57,655 nt of DNA. It comes from Janthinobacterium sp. PC23-8 (GTDB lineage Bacteria > Pseudomonadota > Gammaproteobacteria > Burkholderiales > Burkholderiaceae_D). A program made the translations under genes and the position numbers. The stretch lies in contig NZ_NJGY01000003.1 in NCBI RefSeq assembly GCF_002250505.1, positions 1-57,655 of the forward strand, in the 5' to 3' direction. The notes under the pieces are model-generated. The model did not search any database and was not told where the DNA came from. It saw nothing but the letters and a program-made list of their open reading frames with translations. Below, in pieces: positions 17,672 through 26,013 of the stretch (its first letter is position 1; each line of letters opens with the position of its first letter).

Positions 17672-19030
17672 TTATCGCAGGATCAGCGCCTTGACGGTTT
17701 CCCAGGCGTTACTTCCCGAACTGGTGGCGCGTACCTGGTTGCGGCCGCCTTCCTTGGCCTGGTACATCGCGCGGTCGGCGGCGACGAAGAGGGCTTCGCG
17801 GTCGTCCAGCTGGTGTGGGCGGATGGTGGCGACGCCGATGCTGACCGTGATCCAGGCGGAAGTGGGCGAGCGCGGGTGGGGCAGCTGCAGCGCTTCGATA
17901 TGGGTGCGGATGGTTTCGGCCAGCTCAAAGGCGTTTGCCGCTTCCGTTTCCGAAAAAAGCATCACGAATTCTTCGCCGCCATAGCGGGCCGCCAGGTCGC
18001 CGGTGCGGCAGGCGTGGGAGGCGATCGTTTGCGCGACCTGTTGCAGGCAGGTGTCGCCTGCCGGGTGGCCCTGGCTGTCGTTGTACAGTTTGAAATGGTC
18101 GACGTCGAGCAGCACCAGCGACAGCACGCAGCCGTTGCGCACGGCGCGCTGCCACTCTTTTTCCAGGAAGCTGTCGAAATGGCGGCGGTTGGCGATTTTT
18201 GTGAGCGGGTCCAGATAGGCGGCGCGCTGCAGCGCGTCTTCCGACTGCTTGTGGTGGGTAATGTCGTGCAGCAGGCCGATAAACAGCGGCTGGCGCAAAT
18301 ACATGGGCGTGAGCGTCAGGTCCATGCTGAGCAGGTTGCCGTCGCGGTGGCGGATCGCCACTTCGCGCGTGCCATGCTTGTGCGCCGTGTCGGGATGGGC
18401 CGCATGCATGGCGAAATAGTCGAGGTATTCCTGGGTCACCATGGGACTGAGCAGCTCGGCGATCGAACGGCCGGCCAGCTCGTTTTCGTGGTAGCCCAGA
18501 TACTGGTCGCAAGCCGGATTGGTGTACTGGATGCGGCCGTCCGCCTCGATGATCAGCAAGCCTTCGGCCATGTGGTTGACGATGGTGCGCAGGCGCTCGG
18601 CCTGTTCTTCCTGGGTGTCGCTGTTGTTGCGAATTTGCAGCTGGGCGCGCACGCGGGCGTACACTTCGGGCATGCGCAGCGGCTTGCCGATATAGTCGAC
18701 GGCGCCGATATCGAAGCCGGCTACCACGTCGTCGGTGTCGGTCCTGGCGCTCATGAAGATCACGGGAATGCGCCGCGTCAGCGGATTTTGCTTGAGCTTG
18801 CAGCAGGTTTCGAAGCCGTCCATGTCGGGCATCATCACGTCGAGCAGGATCAGGTCGGGCTGGGCGCGCTGGGCAATAGCGAGCGCTCGCTCCCCAGATA
18901 GGGCGACATAAACCTGATAGCCTTGCTCGCTCATCGACTTGCGCAGCAGCTCGAGGTTGGCCGGCGCATCATCGACGATCAATATCGCGGCTATACGCCG
19001 TTGGGTATCCCCCGCACTGCCTGGACTCAT
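17672..19030 (-). CDS. Response regulator with PAS and GGDEF domains (diguanylate cyclase)
   Basis: 452 residues. An N-terminal receiver (AAILIVDDAPANLELLRKSM; phospho-acceptor Asp in LILLDVMMPDMDGFE; K in YIGKPLRM) is followed by a PAS domain (about 150-270, GLLIIEADGRIQYTNPACDQ) and a GGDEF domain (LDPLTKIANRRHFD to the end). The active site is GGEEF and the product-inhibition site RTGD stands five residues before it, so it probably makes cyclic-di-GMP under feedback. No EAL domain is present. No histidine kinase is adjacent. The output may affect motility, but no link is visible in the sequence. Confidence 0.9.
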   Translation of the reverse strand: MSPGSAGDTQRRIAAILIVDDAPANLELLRKSMSEQGYQVYVALSGERALAIAQRAQPDLILLDVMMPDMDGFETCCKLKQNPLTRRIPVIFMSARTDTDDVVAGFDIGAVDYIGKPLRMPEVYARVRAQLQIRNNSDTQEEQAERLRTIVNHMAEGLLIIEADGRIQYTNPACDQYLGYHENELAGRSIAELLSPMVTQEYLDYFAMHAAHPDTAHKHGTREVAIRHRDGNLLSMDLTLTPMYLRQPLFIGLLHDITHHKQSEDALQRAAYLDPLTKIANRRHFDSFLEKEWQRAVRNGCVLSLVLLDVDHFKLYNDSQGHPAGDTCLQQVAQTIASHACRTGDLAARYGGEEFVMLFSETEAANAFELAETIRTHIEALQLPHPRSPTSAWITVSIGVATIRPHQLDDREALFVAADRAMYQAKEGGRNQVRATSSGSNAWETVKALILR

Positions 19031-19187
19031 TGCCGCCGGCCTCTATTTGATGTGTCGCACAGGCCAGCAATGCCGCAAACTCTGACCTGATATCAAGTGA
19101 TACTTTGATACAGATCATACTGCTTCGGTAATTTGTTTGGTGAAAAATCTAAGCTTTAAGTTGTGGAAATCATTGCAATAACACCAT

Positions 19188-19214
19188 TCCCGCCACGCTG
19201 CCAGCGCGGCGGGA
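19188..19214 (-). terminator. Strong hairpin between GGDEF gene and aminotransferase gene
   Basis: TCCCGCC (19188-19194) pairs with GGCGGGA (19208-19214), and CGCT/AGCG inside closes a three-base loop with one mismatch. It follows the aminotransferase stop (read on the - strand) by 14 bases. No T-run follows, so it may be a terminator or a 3'-end stabiliser. Confidence 0.45.
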
Positions 19215-19228
19215 GCGTCAGTGACTGC

Positions 19229-20422
19229 TTACAACCTGGCGGCGATCAGCTTGCCCAGGATTGCGATGCCTGCCCGGATGCGTTCGGGAGGTACCGTCAC
19301 GAACGACAGGCGCAAGGTGTTGGTTTCGGGCGCGTTGGCGTAAAACGGCGAGCCGGGCACGAAGGCGACCTTGCTGGCGATCGCTGCGTCGAGCAGCGCC
19401 ATCGCGTCGATATGTTTGGGCAAGGTGACCCAGATGAACATGCCGCCTTCGGGCCGAGTCCAGGTCACGCCGGCCGGGAAATGCTCTTGCAACGCGTGCA
19501 GCATGGCCTGGCACTGCTCGCCGTACAGGGTGCGGATCTTCGGAATATGCTGGTCCAGGAAGCCGTCCCTGATCACTTCATGCACCACCATTTGCGTCAG
19601 CTGCGAGGTATGCAGGTCGGCCGCCTGCTTGGCCAGTTCCAGGCGGCGCACCAGCGGCGGCGGCGCCACCACATAACCGAGACGGATGCCGGGCGTGAGC
19701 ACCTTGGAGAACGAGCCCATGTAGATTACGCCGTCCGGATTCATGTTCAGCATCTTCGGATACGGCGCGCCGCTGTAGCGCAGGGCGCCGTACGGGTCGT
19801 CTTCGATCAGCGGCAGGCCGAGGCGGGCGCAGGTTTCCACCAGCTCCACGCGGCGCGCTACCGACAGGCTGCGCCCGGTCGGGTTCTGGAAGTTCGGCAG
19901 CGCGTACAGCAAGCGCGCGCCGTCGGCAACCGGCCCGACCGACGCCGGCACCAGGCCTTCGTCATCGGTGTCGACCGACATGAATTGTGGGCGGTACACG
20001 GAAAACGCCTGCAGCGCGCCCAGGTAGCTGGGGGTTTCGACCAGCACGCGGCTGCCTTCGTCGATCAGCACCTTGCCCAGCAAGTCCAGCGCCTGCTGCG
20101 AGCCGGACGTCATCAGGACCTGTTCCGTCGTGATGGCGCCGCCGCCCGCCGACAGGGAATCGGCGATCCACTGGCGCAGCGGCAGGTAGCCGTCGGTCGG
20201 GCCGTATTGCAGCGCCACCTTGCCGTTGTGCGACAACACCTTGTCGAAGGCCGCTTTCATTTCGTCGATCGGGAAGGTGGCGGGCGACGGCAGGCCGCCG
20301 GCAAACGAAATGATCTCGGGGCGCTGCGTGATTTTCAGGATTTCGCGGATGAACGAGCTTTGCAGCTGGTCGGCGCGTTCGGCAAAGCGCCACTGGATCG
20401 GATTCGGGTTCTCAATTTTCAT
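19229..20422 (-). CDS. PLP-dependent aminotransferase, class I/II (2-aminoadipate/LysN-like)
   Basis: 397-residue cytoplasmic aminotransferase. Visible features are IISFAGGLPSPATFP, the GSQQALDLLGKVL pyridine-side motif, the LPNFQNPTGRSLS turn, and the Schiff-base Lys in MGSFSKVLTPGIRLGYV. C-terminal EGGMFIWVTLP and NTLRLSFVTVPPERIR (phosphate/carboxylate Arg) are intact. This fold-type I subgroup includes 2-aminoadipate and aromatic/branched-chain aminotransferases; substrate cannot be decided. The start at 20422 begins MKIENPNPIQWRFAERADQL, typical of the subgroup. A longer reading to 20614 has no ribosome site. Confidence 0.85.
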   Translation of the reverse strand: MKIENPNPIQWRFAERADQLQSSFIREILKITQRPEIISFAGGLPSPATFPIDEMKAAFDKVLSHNGKVALQYGPTDGYLPLRQWIADSLSAGGGAITTEQVLMTSGSQQALDLLGKVLIDEGSRVLVETPSYLGALQAFSVYRPQFMSVDTDDEGLVPASVGPVADGARLLYALPNFQNPTGRSLSVARRVELVETCARLGLPLIEDDPYGALRYSGAPYPKMLNMNPDGVIYMGSFSKVLTPGIRLGYVVAPPPLVRRLELAKQAADLHTSQLTQMVVHEVIRDGFLDQHIPKIRTLYGEQCQAMLHALQEHFPAGVTWTRPEGGMFIWVTLPKHIDAMALLDAAIASKVAFVPGSPFYANAPETNTLRLSFVTVPPERIRAGIAILGKLIAARL

Positions 20423-20719
20423 GCGTGTCTCACGGAAGATGCCGAGCTGTGCCGGCTGGTTGTATGGTCCGCTTGTGGCGGCCTTGCACGGGCGCCACCG
20501 GATAGGCCGCGCCCAAACTGCTGCCTTATTGTACGACGGACTGGTCGCTGCGCCCACCGCTGCGGCGCGAACATCTTGTTTCAGCTCGCGCCCAGGCGGA
20601 CACCCCCCCATCACGACAGAGCCGTCGTTTATTGATCCAGGTCATTGAAACAAACGGGGCAGGACCCTACAGTGCAACCGCCCCTCACGGGATTTAAAAA
20701 TATCTCATTGGAGACGAAT
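20423..20719. other. Divergent intergenic region (aminotransferase / alcohol dehydrogenase)
   Basis: 297 bases without a gene, holding both promoters. TTGATCCAGGTCAT near 20632-20645 resembles an FNR/Anr site with one poor half. I see no convincing sigma-54 site. GGAGACGAAT before 20720 is the alcohol dehydrogenase ribosome site. Confidence 0.4.
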
Positions 20720-21889
20720 ATGTCAGTTGTTGAACAAACATTTGGATTCTTTACGCCGACCGTGGCGTTGATGGGTGTGGGCTGCGCCAAGGAAATCGGC
20801 CCGCAAGCCAAGTCCCTTGGTGCCAGCCATGCCTTCCTGTGCACCGACGCAGGCATGGTGCGCCTGGGCCTGGCGGCAAAAGTCACACACATGCTGGAAG
20901 CGGCAGGCATCAAGGTGACCGTATTTGCCGGGGCCGAGCCCAACCCCACCGACCGCAACGTGCACGACGGCGTGGCGATATACCAGGCCCACGGGTGCGA
21001 CGCCATCGTTACGCTGGGCGGCGGCAGTGCGCACGACTGTGGCAAGGGCATCGGCATGGTGATCGGCAATGGCGGCCACATCCGGGACTATGAAGGACTG
21101 GACAAGACGACCAAGCCCATGCCGCCTTTCCTGGCCGTCAACACCACGGCGGGCACCGCCGCAGAGATGACGCGCTTTTGCATCATCACCAACACCGATA
21201 CGCATGTGAAGATGGCGCTGGTGGACTGGCGCTGCACGCCCGATATCGCCATTAACGATCCGCTGCTGATGGTCGACATGCCGGCGAGCCTGACCGCGGC
21301 AACCGGCATGGACGCCTTGACGCATGCCATCGAAGCATATGTGTCCACCATCGCCACGCCCATCACCGACGCCTGCGCCCTCAAGGCCATCACCCTGATC
21401 GCCGAGTGGCTGCGCCCGGCCGTGGCCTGCGGCACCAATGTGCAAGCGCGCGACAAGATGGCCTACGCCGAGTACCTGGCGGGAATGGCCTTCAACAGTG
21501 CCAGCCTGGGCTATGTGCACGCCATGGCGCACCAGCTGGGCGGCTTCTACAACCTGCCCCATGGTGTTTGCAATGCCGTGCTCCTGCCCGAGGTGTGCGC
21601 CTTCAATCTGATTGCCTGCCCGCAGCGCTATGTCGACATTGCGCAAGCTCTGGGCGAAAACACCAGCGGCCTGTCCACCATCGCCGCGGCGGAGAAAAGC
21701 ATCGACGCCATCCGGCGACTGGCGCGCGATGTGGGCATTCCCAAAAATCTCACCGCCCTGGGCGTGCTTGAAAAGGATCTTGAAACCATGGCCGTCAATG
21801 CCAGGAAGGACGCCTGCCAGGCCACCAACCCGCGCACCGCCACGCAGGAGCAGGTGGTGGATATTTTCAAGGCGGCCCTGGTCGCCTGA
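20720..21889 (+). CDS. Iron-containing alcohol dehydrogenase
   Basis: 389-residue group III (Fe-dependent) NAD alcohol dehydrogenase related to Zymomonas AdhB and YiaY. It interconverts primary alcohols and aldehydes. The NAD site is TLGGGSAHDCGKGIGM. Metal ligands fall in GMDALTHAIEAYVS and HAMAHQLGGFYNLPHG, with a further Asp in VDWRCTPDIAIND. The ATG at 20720 has TTGGAGAC eight bases upstream; the longer TTG-started frame from 20645 is not supported. An aldehyde dehydrogenase follows 80 bases later, so the pair would take an alcohol through aldehyde to acid. Confidence 0.9.
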   Translation: MSVVEQTFGFFTPTVALMGVGCAKEIGPQAKSLGASHAFLCTDAGMVRLGLAAKVTHMLEAAGIKVTVFAGAEPNPTDRNVHDGVAIYQAHGCDAIVTLGGGSAHDCGKGIGMVIGNGGHIRDYEGLDKTTKPMPPFLAVNTTAGTAAEMTRFCIITNTDTHVKMALVDWRCTPDIAINDPLLMVDMPASLTAATGMDALTHAIEAYVSTIATPITDACALKAITLIAEWLRPAVACGTNVQARDKMAYAEYLAGMAFNSASLGYVHAMAHQLGGFYNLPHGVCNAVLLPEVCAFNLIACPQRYVDIAQALGENTSGLSTIAAAEKSIDAIRRLARDVGIPKNLTALGVLEKDLETMAVNARKDACQATNPRTATQEQVVDIFKAALVA

Positions 21890-21969
21890 TAGCCGCAGGT
21901 CCTTCTTGTCGCTTTCCTGCACAAGCCGGGAAGCGCCCTTATGTATTCGTGCAGGACCAGGAGAATGTA

Positions 21970-23448
21970 TTGAAAGCATCTGACCATATTGACAGCAGCT
22001 ACCGCCTTTTGATCAACGGAGCATGGGTGGAGAGCACGTCGGGCACCACCTTCGAGACCTTCAGCCCCTCCACGGGCGAGCGGCTGGCCAGTTGCGCCGC
22101 CGCCGACAAGCAAGACGTGGACGCCGCCGTCAAGGCGGCCTGGGATGCCTTTGCCACCTGGAAGCACACCAGCCCGGCCGAGCGAGCCGCCTACCTGAAC
22201 AAAATTGCCGATGTGATGGAGGCCAATGCCCAGCATCTGGCCATGGTGGAGACGCTGGACAACGGCAAGCCCCTGCGGGAAACCACTGCGGTGGACGTGC
22301 CCTTGTCCATCGACCATTTTCGCTATTTTGCTGCGGCGATCCGCACGGAAGAAGGCAGCTCCACGCTGCTTGACAAAGACACGCTGAGCCTGGTGATTCG
22401 CGAGCCGCTGGGGGTGGTGGGGCAGATCATTCCCTGGAACTTCCCGCTGCTGATGGCGGCGTGGAAGATTTCGCCCGCGCTGGCCGCAGGCAATTGCATC
22501 GTGATCAAGCCGTCGTCCGATACCCCGCTGAGCCTGCTGGAGCTGGCCAAGATCATGGCCGCCATCCTGCCCAAGGGCGTGGTCAACGTGATCACCGGCA
22601 AGGGTTCCACCACGGGCGACTACATGCTGCGCCATGAAGGTTTTCGCAAGCTGGCCTTCACCGGTTCCACCGACATCGGCTACACCGTGGCCGAGGCCGC
22701 AGCCAGGAAGCTCATTCCCGCGACGCTGGAGCTGGGCGGCAAATCGGCCAACATCATCTTCCCCGACGCACCGTGGGACAAGGCCATTGAAGGCGTCCAG
22801 CTGGGCATCCTCTTCAACCAGGGGCAGGTGTGCTGCGCCGGGTCCCGCCTCTTTGTGCATGCCGACATCTACAACCGCTTCGTCGATGAAACCGTCAAGG
22901 CATTCAATAACGTCAACGTCAATCTGCCCTGGCTGAGTGGCACGCAGATGGGCCCGCAGGTCAACCGCAAGCAGCTCGACGACGTCCTGTCGTACGTCGA
23001 TATTGGCCGCAAGGAAGGGGAGGTTCTGGCCGGTGGCGTGGCGGTGACGGACGGCGAACTGGCCAAGGGATGCTTCATGCGCCCGACCCTCATCGCCGTG
23101 AAGAACAACCGGGCGCGCCTCTCGCAGGAAGAAATCTTCGGCCCGGTGGCGACCGTGGTCCGGTTCACCGAGGTCGATGAAGTCATCGCCATGGCCAACG
23201 ACAGCGAATACGGGCTGGCCGGCGCGGTCTGGACACGCGACCTCAACCGCGCCTTGCGTGTGGCCATGGGCGTGGAGACCGGGCGGATGTGGGTCAACAC
23301 CTACAACCAGTTGCCCGCGCACGCGCCGTTCGGCGGCTACAAGAAATCCGGCATCGGGCGCGAGAACCACAAGATGATGCTCGATCACTATTCGCAGTGC
23401 AAGAACATCTTCATCAGCATGGCCGAATCGAAGGTCGGCATGTACTGA
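21970..23448 (+). CDS. NAD-dependent aldehyde dehydrogenase (ExaC/AldB-like)
   Basis: 492 residues, probably starting at TTG 21970, six bases after AGGAG (21959-21963). A GTG at 21949 is possible but has no ribosome site. Motifs are PWNFPLLMAAWKISPALAAG, the cofactor loop FTGSTDIGYTV, catalytic Glu in LELGGKSANII and catalytic Cys in NQGQVCCAGSR. The C-terminal KSGIGRENHKMMLDHYSQCK marks the acetaldehyde/chloroacetaldehyde dehydrogenase (ExaC/AldB) subgroup. It oxidises the aldehyde made by the preceding alcohol dehydrogenase. A three-codon frame ATG-TAT-TGA (21965-21973) overlaps the start and may tune initiation. Confidence 0.9.
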   Translation: MKASDHIDSSYRLLINGAWVESTSGTTFETFSPSTGERLASCAAADKQDVDAAVKAAWDAFATWKHTSPAERAAYLNKIADVMEANAQHLAMVETLDNGKPLRETTAVDVPLSIDHFRYFAAAIRTEEGSSTLLDKDTLSLVIREPLGVVGQIIPWNFPLLMAAWKISPALAAGNCIVIKPSSDTPLSLLELAKIMAAILPKGVVNVITGKGSTTGDYMLRHEGFRKLAFTGSTDIGYTVAEAAARKLIPATLELGGKSANIIFPDAPWDKAIEGVQLGILFNQGQVCCAGSRLFVHADIYNRFVDETVKAFNNVNVNLPWLSGTQMGPQVNRKQLDDVLSYVDIGRKEGEVLAGGVAVTDGELAKGCFMRPTLIAVKNNRARLSQEEIFGPVATVVRFTEVDEVIAMANDSEYGLAGAVWTRDLNRALRVAMGVETGRMWVNTYNQLPAHAPFGGYKKSGIGRENHKMMLDHYSQCKNIFISMAESKVGMY

Positions 23449-23472
23449 CCGCGCGCACCGCCGCGGCGCGGC

Positions 23473-24381
23473 TTATTTCAGCTTGCGCCCGGCCGCCACC
23501 ACGGCGATCACGGCGCCGGCAAACAGCAGGCTGTCGATCGCCAGAGGTTCGCCGAGCAACACCGCCGCGCCCAGCAAGGTCAGAAACGGCTGCAGCAGCT
23601 GCGTCTGGCCAACCCTTGCCACGCCGCCCAGGGCCATGCCGCGGTACCAGAAAAAAAAGCCGATCAACATGGAGAACACGCAGGTGTACGCAAAGCCGCC
23701 CCAGGCTTGCGCGCTGGCGCCCGCCAGCAGGGCGCGCTGCGGCCAGCTCAGCCACAGCACCACGGGCAGCACGACGGGTGCGGCCAACACCAGCGCCCAG
23801 CAGATCACCTGCTGGCCCGGCATGGCTTGCGCCAGGCGCCCGCCTTCGGCATAGCCCAGGGCGCCCAGCAGCACGGCGGCGAACATCAGCCAGTCGGCCA
23901 CATGGAAGCTGCCGCCGCCCTGGCGCAGCGCGAACGCCACCACCAGCGCCGTACCGCTCACCGCCATCAGCCAGAAGGCGGGCGAGGGGCGCTCCTTGCC
24001 GCGCAGCACGGCAAAGACGGCTGTGGCCAGCGGCAAGATGCCGACCAGCACCGCGCCGTGCGAGGCGGGCAGGCTGCGCATGGCAAGCGAAGTCAGCCAG
24101 GGAAAGCCCACCACGCAGCCGGCCGCCACCAGTCCCAGCGGCAGCCATTGTTCGCGCGTCGGCAGCGGCGCGCGGCGCTGCCACAGCCACAGCGCCGCCA
24201 GGCAGGCGGCCACCAGCGCGCGGCCCAGCGCGACAAACACGGCCGGCAGTTCGGCCACGGCCAGGCGGGTCATCGGCAGGGTCAGGCTGAACAGGGCGAC
24301 GGCGGTCAAGCCCAGCAGCAGGCCCTTGCGGTCGTCGCCCAGGCGGGGCAGGGTGGTGGCGAGCGTGGCGGAGGGTGGCAT
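23473..24381 (-). CDS. EamA/DMT-superfamily exporter
   Basis: 302-residue inner-membrane protein with ten predicted spans in two EamA repeats, starting at GLLLGLTAVALFSLTLPMTR and at ADWLMFAAVLLGALGYAEGG. The second repeat ends LLQPFLTLLGAAVLLGEPL, the usual conserved end of DMT transporters, then a short basic tail (GRKLK). The family exports amino acids, sugars or other metabolites; the cargo is unknown. It is divergent from a MocR regulator across 102 bases, an arrangement typical of a transporter controlled by its neighbour. Confidence 0.85.
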   Translation of the reverse strand: MPPSATLATTLPRLGDDRKGLLLGLTAVALFSLTLPMTRLAVAELPAVFVALGRALVAACLAALWLWQRRAPLPTREQWLPLGLVAAGCVVGFPWLTSLAMRSLPASHGAVLVGILPLATAVFAVLRGKERPSPAFWLMAVSGTALVVAFALRQGGGSFHVADWLMFAAVLLGALGYAEGGRLAQAMPGQQVICWALVLAAPVVLPVVLWLSWPQRALLAGASAQAWGGFAYTCVFSMLIGFFFWYRGMALGGVARVGQTQLLQPFLTLLGAAVLLGEPLAIDSLLFAGAVIAVVAAGRKLK

Positions 24382-24410
24382 GATTTTTCCTGTGCAGTAG
24401 TGAAAGTCAG

Positions 24411-24477
24411 TGCTATGCTAGACTTGATAGCAGTACAGTACAAATACACTTCTTCGCATACTTTTCGATACTGTGAT
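24411..24477. promoter_or_regulatory. Possible MocR operator between exporter and regulator
   Basis: TGCTAT (24411-24416) and ATAGCA (24427-24432) form a perfect inverted repeat with a ten-base spacer. GTACAGTAC follows at 24433-24441 and GATACTGTGAT at 24467-24477, which share an ACAGTA/TACTGT core in opposite orientations. MocR proteins often bind such repeats between themselves and their target; binding here is inferred. Confidence 0.4.
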
Positions 24478-24483
24478 GGTCAG

Positions 24484-25920
24484 ATGAGCAATACACCGGA
24501 CGCCTTGCTCAATTTGCTCACGCGTGGCTCAGGCGAAACCCTGATCGACCAGATCGTGCGCTCGCTGGCCGCGCGCATCGATGACAAGCTGCTGCGCGGC
24601 GGCGCGCGCATGCCGTCGATCCGCCAGTGCGCCGCCACTCTGGGGGTGTCCTGCGCCACCATCGTCGCCAGCTACGACAAGCTGGTGGCGCGCGACTATC
24701 TCGAATCGCGGCGCGGCGCCGGCTTTTACGTGCGCGAGCGCGCGGCGCTCCATACGCCGCTGCCGCCGATGGCCGTGCCGGCGCCCGGTGCGCCCCAGCC
24801 GATGGACGTGGTCTGGCTGATCCGCAATATGTTCCGCCAGGCGCCGGCTCACCCCGCGCCCGGCTCCGGCATGCTGCCGCCCGAGTGGCTCGATGGCGAA
24901 CTGGTGGCGCGCGCGCTGCGCGACGTCAGCCGCCAGCCGGGTGCCTCCATGATCAGCTACGGCCTGCCGCAGGGCTTCCTGCCGCTGCGCCAGCAGTTGC
25001 AGCGCAAGCTGGCCGGCCTGGAAATCGCCTGCCCGCCCGAGCAGATCGTCACCACCGTGGGCGTGATGCAGGCGCTCGACCTGGTGGCGCGCGAGTTCGC
25101 CCGTCCCGGCGACACCATCTTTGTCGACGACCCCGCCTACTGGCTGATGTTCGGCGCCTTTGCCGCCATGGGCATGCAGGTGATCGGCATTGCGCGCCTG
25201 AACGACGGCCCCGATATCGCCGTGCTGGAACAACTGGCGGCGCTGCACCGCCCGAAGCTCTATGTGATCAACTCGGTGCTGCATAATCCCAGCTCCACGT
25301 CCTTGTCGGCCGCCAAGGCCTACCAGGTGCTGCGCCTGGCCGAGCAGCACGATTTTCTGGTGGTGGAGGACGATATCTATTGCGACATGCACCCTGGCGG
25401 CAGCGTTCAGCCGGCCACGCGCCTGGCCGCGCTGGACCAGCTGCGCCGCGTGATCTACCTCGGCGGTTTTTCGAAAAGCCTGGCGGCCAACCTGCGCGTG
25501 GGCTTTATCGCTACCTCAGCCGAGCGGGCGCAGCGCCTGGCCGACCGCAAGATGCTGGCCACACTCACCACCAGCGATATCGGCGAACGCGTGGTCTACA
25601 AGATCCTGTCGCAGGGCTTGTACCGCAAGCATGCCGAGCGCCTGCGCGCGCGGCTCGACCAGGTGCGCGAGCCCACTTACCGGCGCATGGAGCGGGCCGG
25701 CCTGCGCTTCGAGCCGGCGCAAGCGGGCATGTTTGTCTGGGCCGACGCCGGCCGCGACACCAATGTGCTGGCCGAACAGGCGCTGGCCGAAGGGCTGGTG
25801 CTGGGGCCGGGCAGCCTGTTTTCGCCGCGCCAGTTGCCGTCGACTTATATGCGCCTGAACCTGGCGACGGTGCAGCAAGAGCGGGTATGGGATTTCTTCG
25901 GCCGCACGCTGGGCGCCTGA
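24484..25920 (+). CDS. MocR-family regulator (GntR HTH fused to aminotransferase fold)
   Basis: 478 residues. An N-terminal winged helix of the GntR type (about 15-80: LIDQIVRSLAARIDDKLLRG, MPSIRQCAATLGVSCATIVA, RGAGFYVRE) is fused to an aminotransferase class I-like domain (about 120-478). PLP-binding Lys is in YLGGFSKSLAANLRVGF, and INSVLHNPSSTSLS matches the substrate loop. Such proteins use PLP as a sensing cofactor rather than as enzymes. Start ATG 24484 (MSNTPDALLNLL) is preferred to an upstream in-frame ATG that overlaps the operator region. It most likely regulates the divergent EamA exporter. Confidence 0.9.
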   Translation: MSNTPDALLNLLTRGSGETLIDQIVRSLAARIDDKLLRGGARMPSIRQCAATLGVSCATIVASYDKLVARDYLESRRGAGFYVRERAALHTPLPPMAVPAPGAPQPMDVVWLIRNMFRQAPAHPAPGSGMLPPEWLDGELVARALRDVSRQPGASMISYGLPQGFLPLRQQLQRKLAGLEIACPPEQIVTTVGVMQALDLVAREFARPGDTIFVDDPAYWLMFGAFAAMGMQVIGIARLNDGPDIAVLEQLAALHRPKLYVINSVLHNPSSTSLSAAKAYQVLRLAEQHDFLVVEDDIYCDMHPGGSVQPATRLAALDQLRRVIYLGGFSKSLAANLRVGFIATSAERAQRLADRKMLATLTTSDIGERVVYKILSQGLYRKHAERLRARLDQVREPTYRRMERAGLRFEPAQAGMFVWADAGRDTNVLAEQALAEGLVLGPGSLFSPRQLPSTYMRLNLATVQQERVWDFFGRTLGA

Positions 25921-25946
25921 TACCCGAGAAATTTGCATGTTGGCAT

Positions 25947-25974
25947 CTTGAAATCGCTGCCGTCATCTCCAATT
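25947..25974 (+). promoter_or_regulatory. Heat-shock (sigma-32) promoter of htpG
   Basis: CTTGAAA (25947-25953) is an exact -35 for RpoH. After 13 bases CTCCAATT (25967-25974) fits the -10 CCCCATNT at six of the seven defined positions or close to it. It lies 40 bases before the htpG start. The consensus is known from enterobacteria and holds in betaproteobacteria. Confidence 0.75.
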
Positions 25975-26013
25975 AACTGACACTCGTCCCATTCACAAGA
26001 CTATGAGGTAAAC

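Noticed and set aside
20632..20645. FNR/Anr-like site TTGATCCAGGTCAT before the alcohol dehydrogenase
   Set aside because: Left half is exact but the right half matches only three of five; not strong enough to list as a feature.
20648..20719. Sigma-54 promoter for the alcohol/aldehyde dehydrogenase pair
   Set aside because: No GG-N10-GC pair with correct spacing was found.
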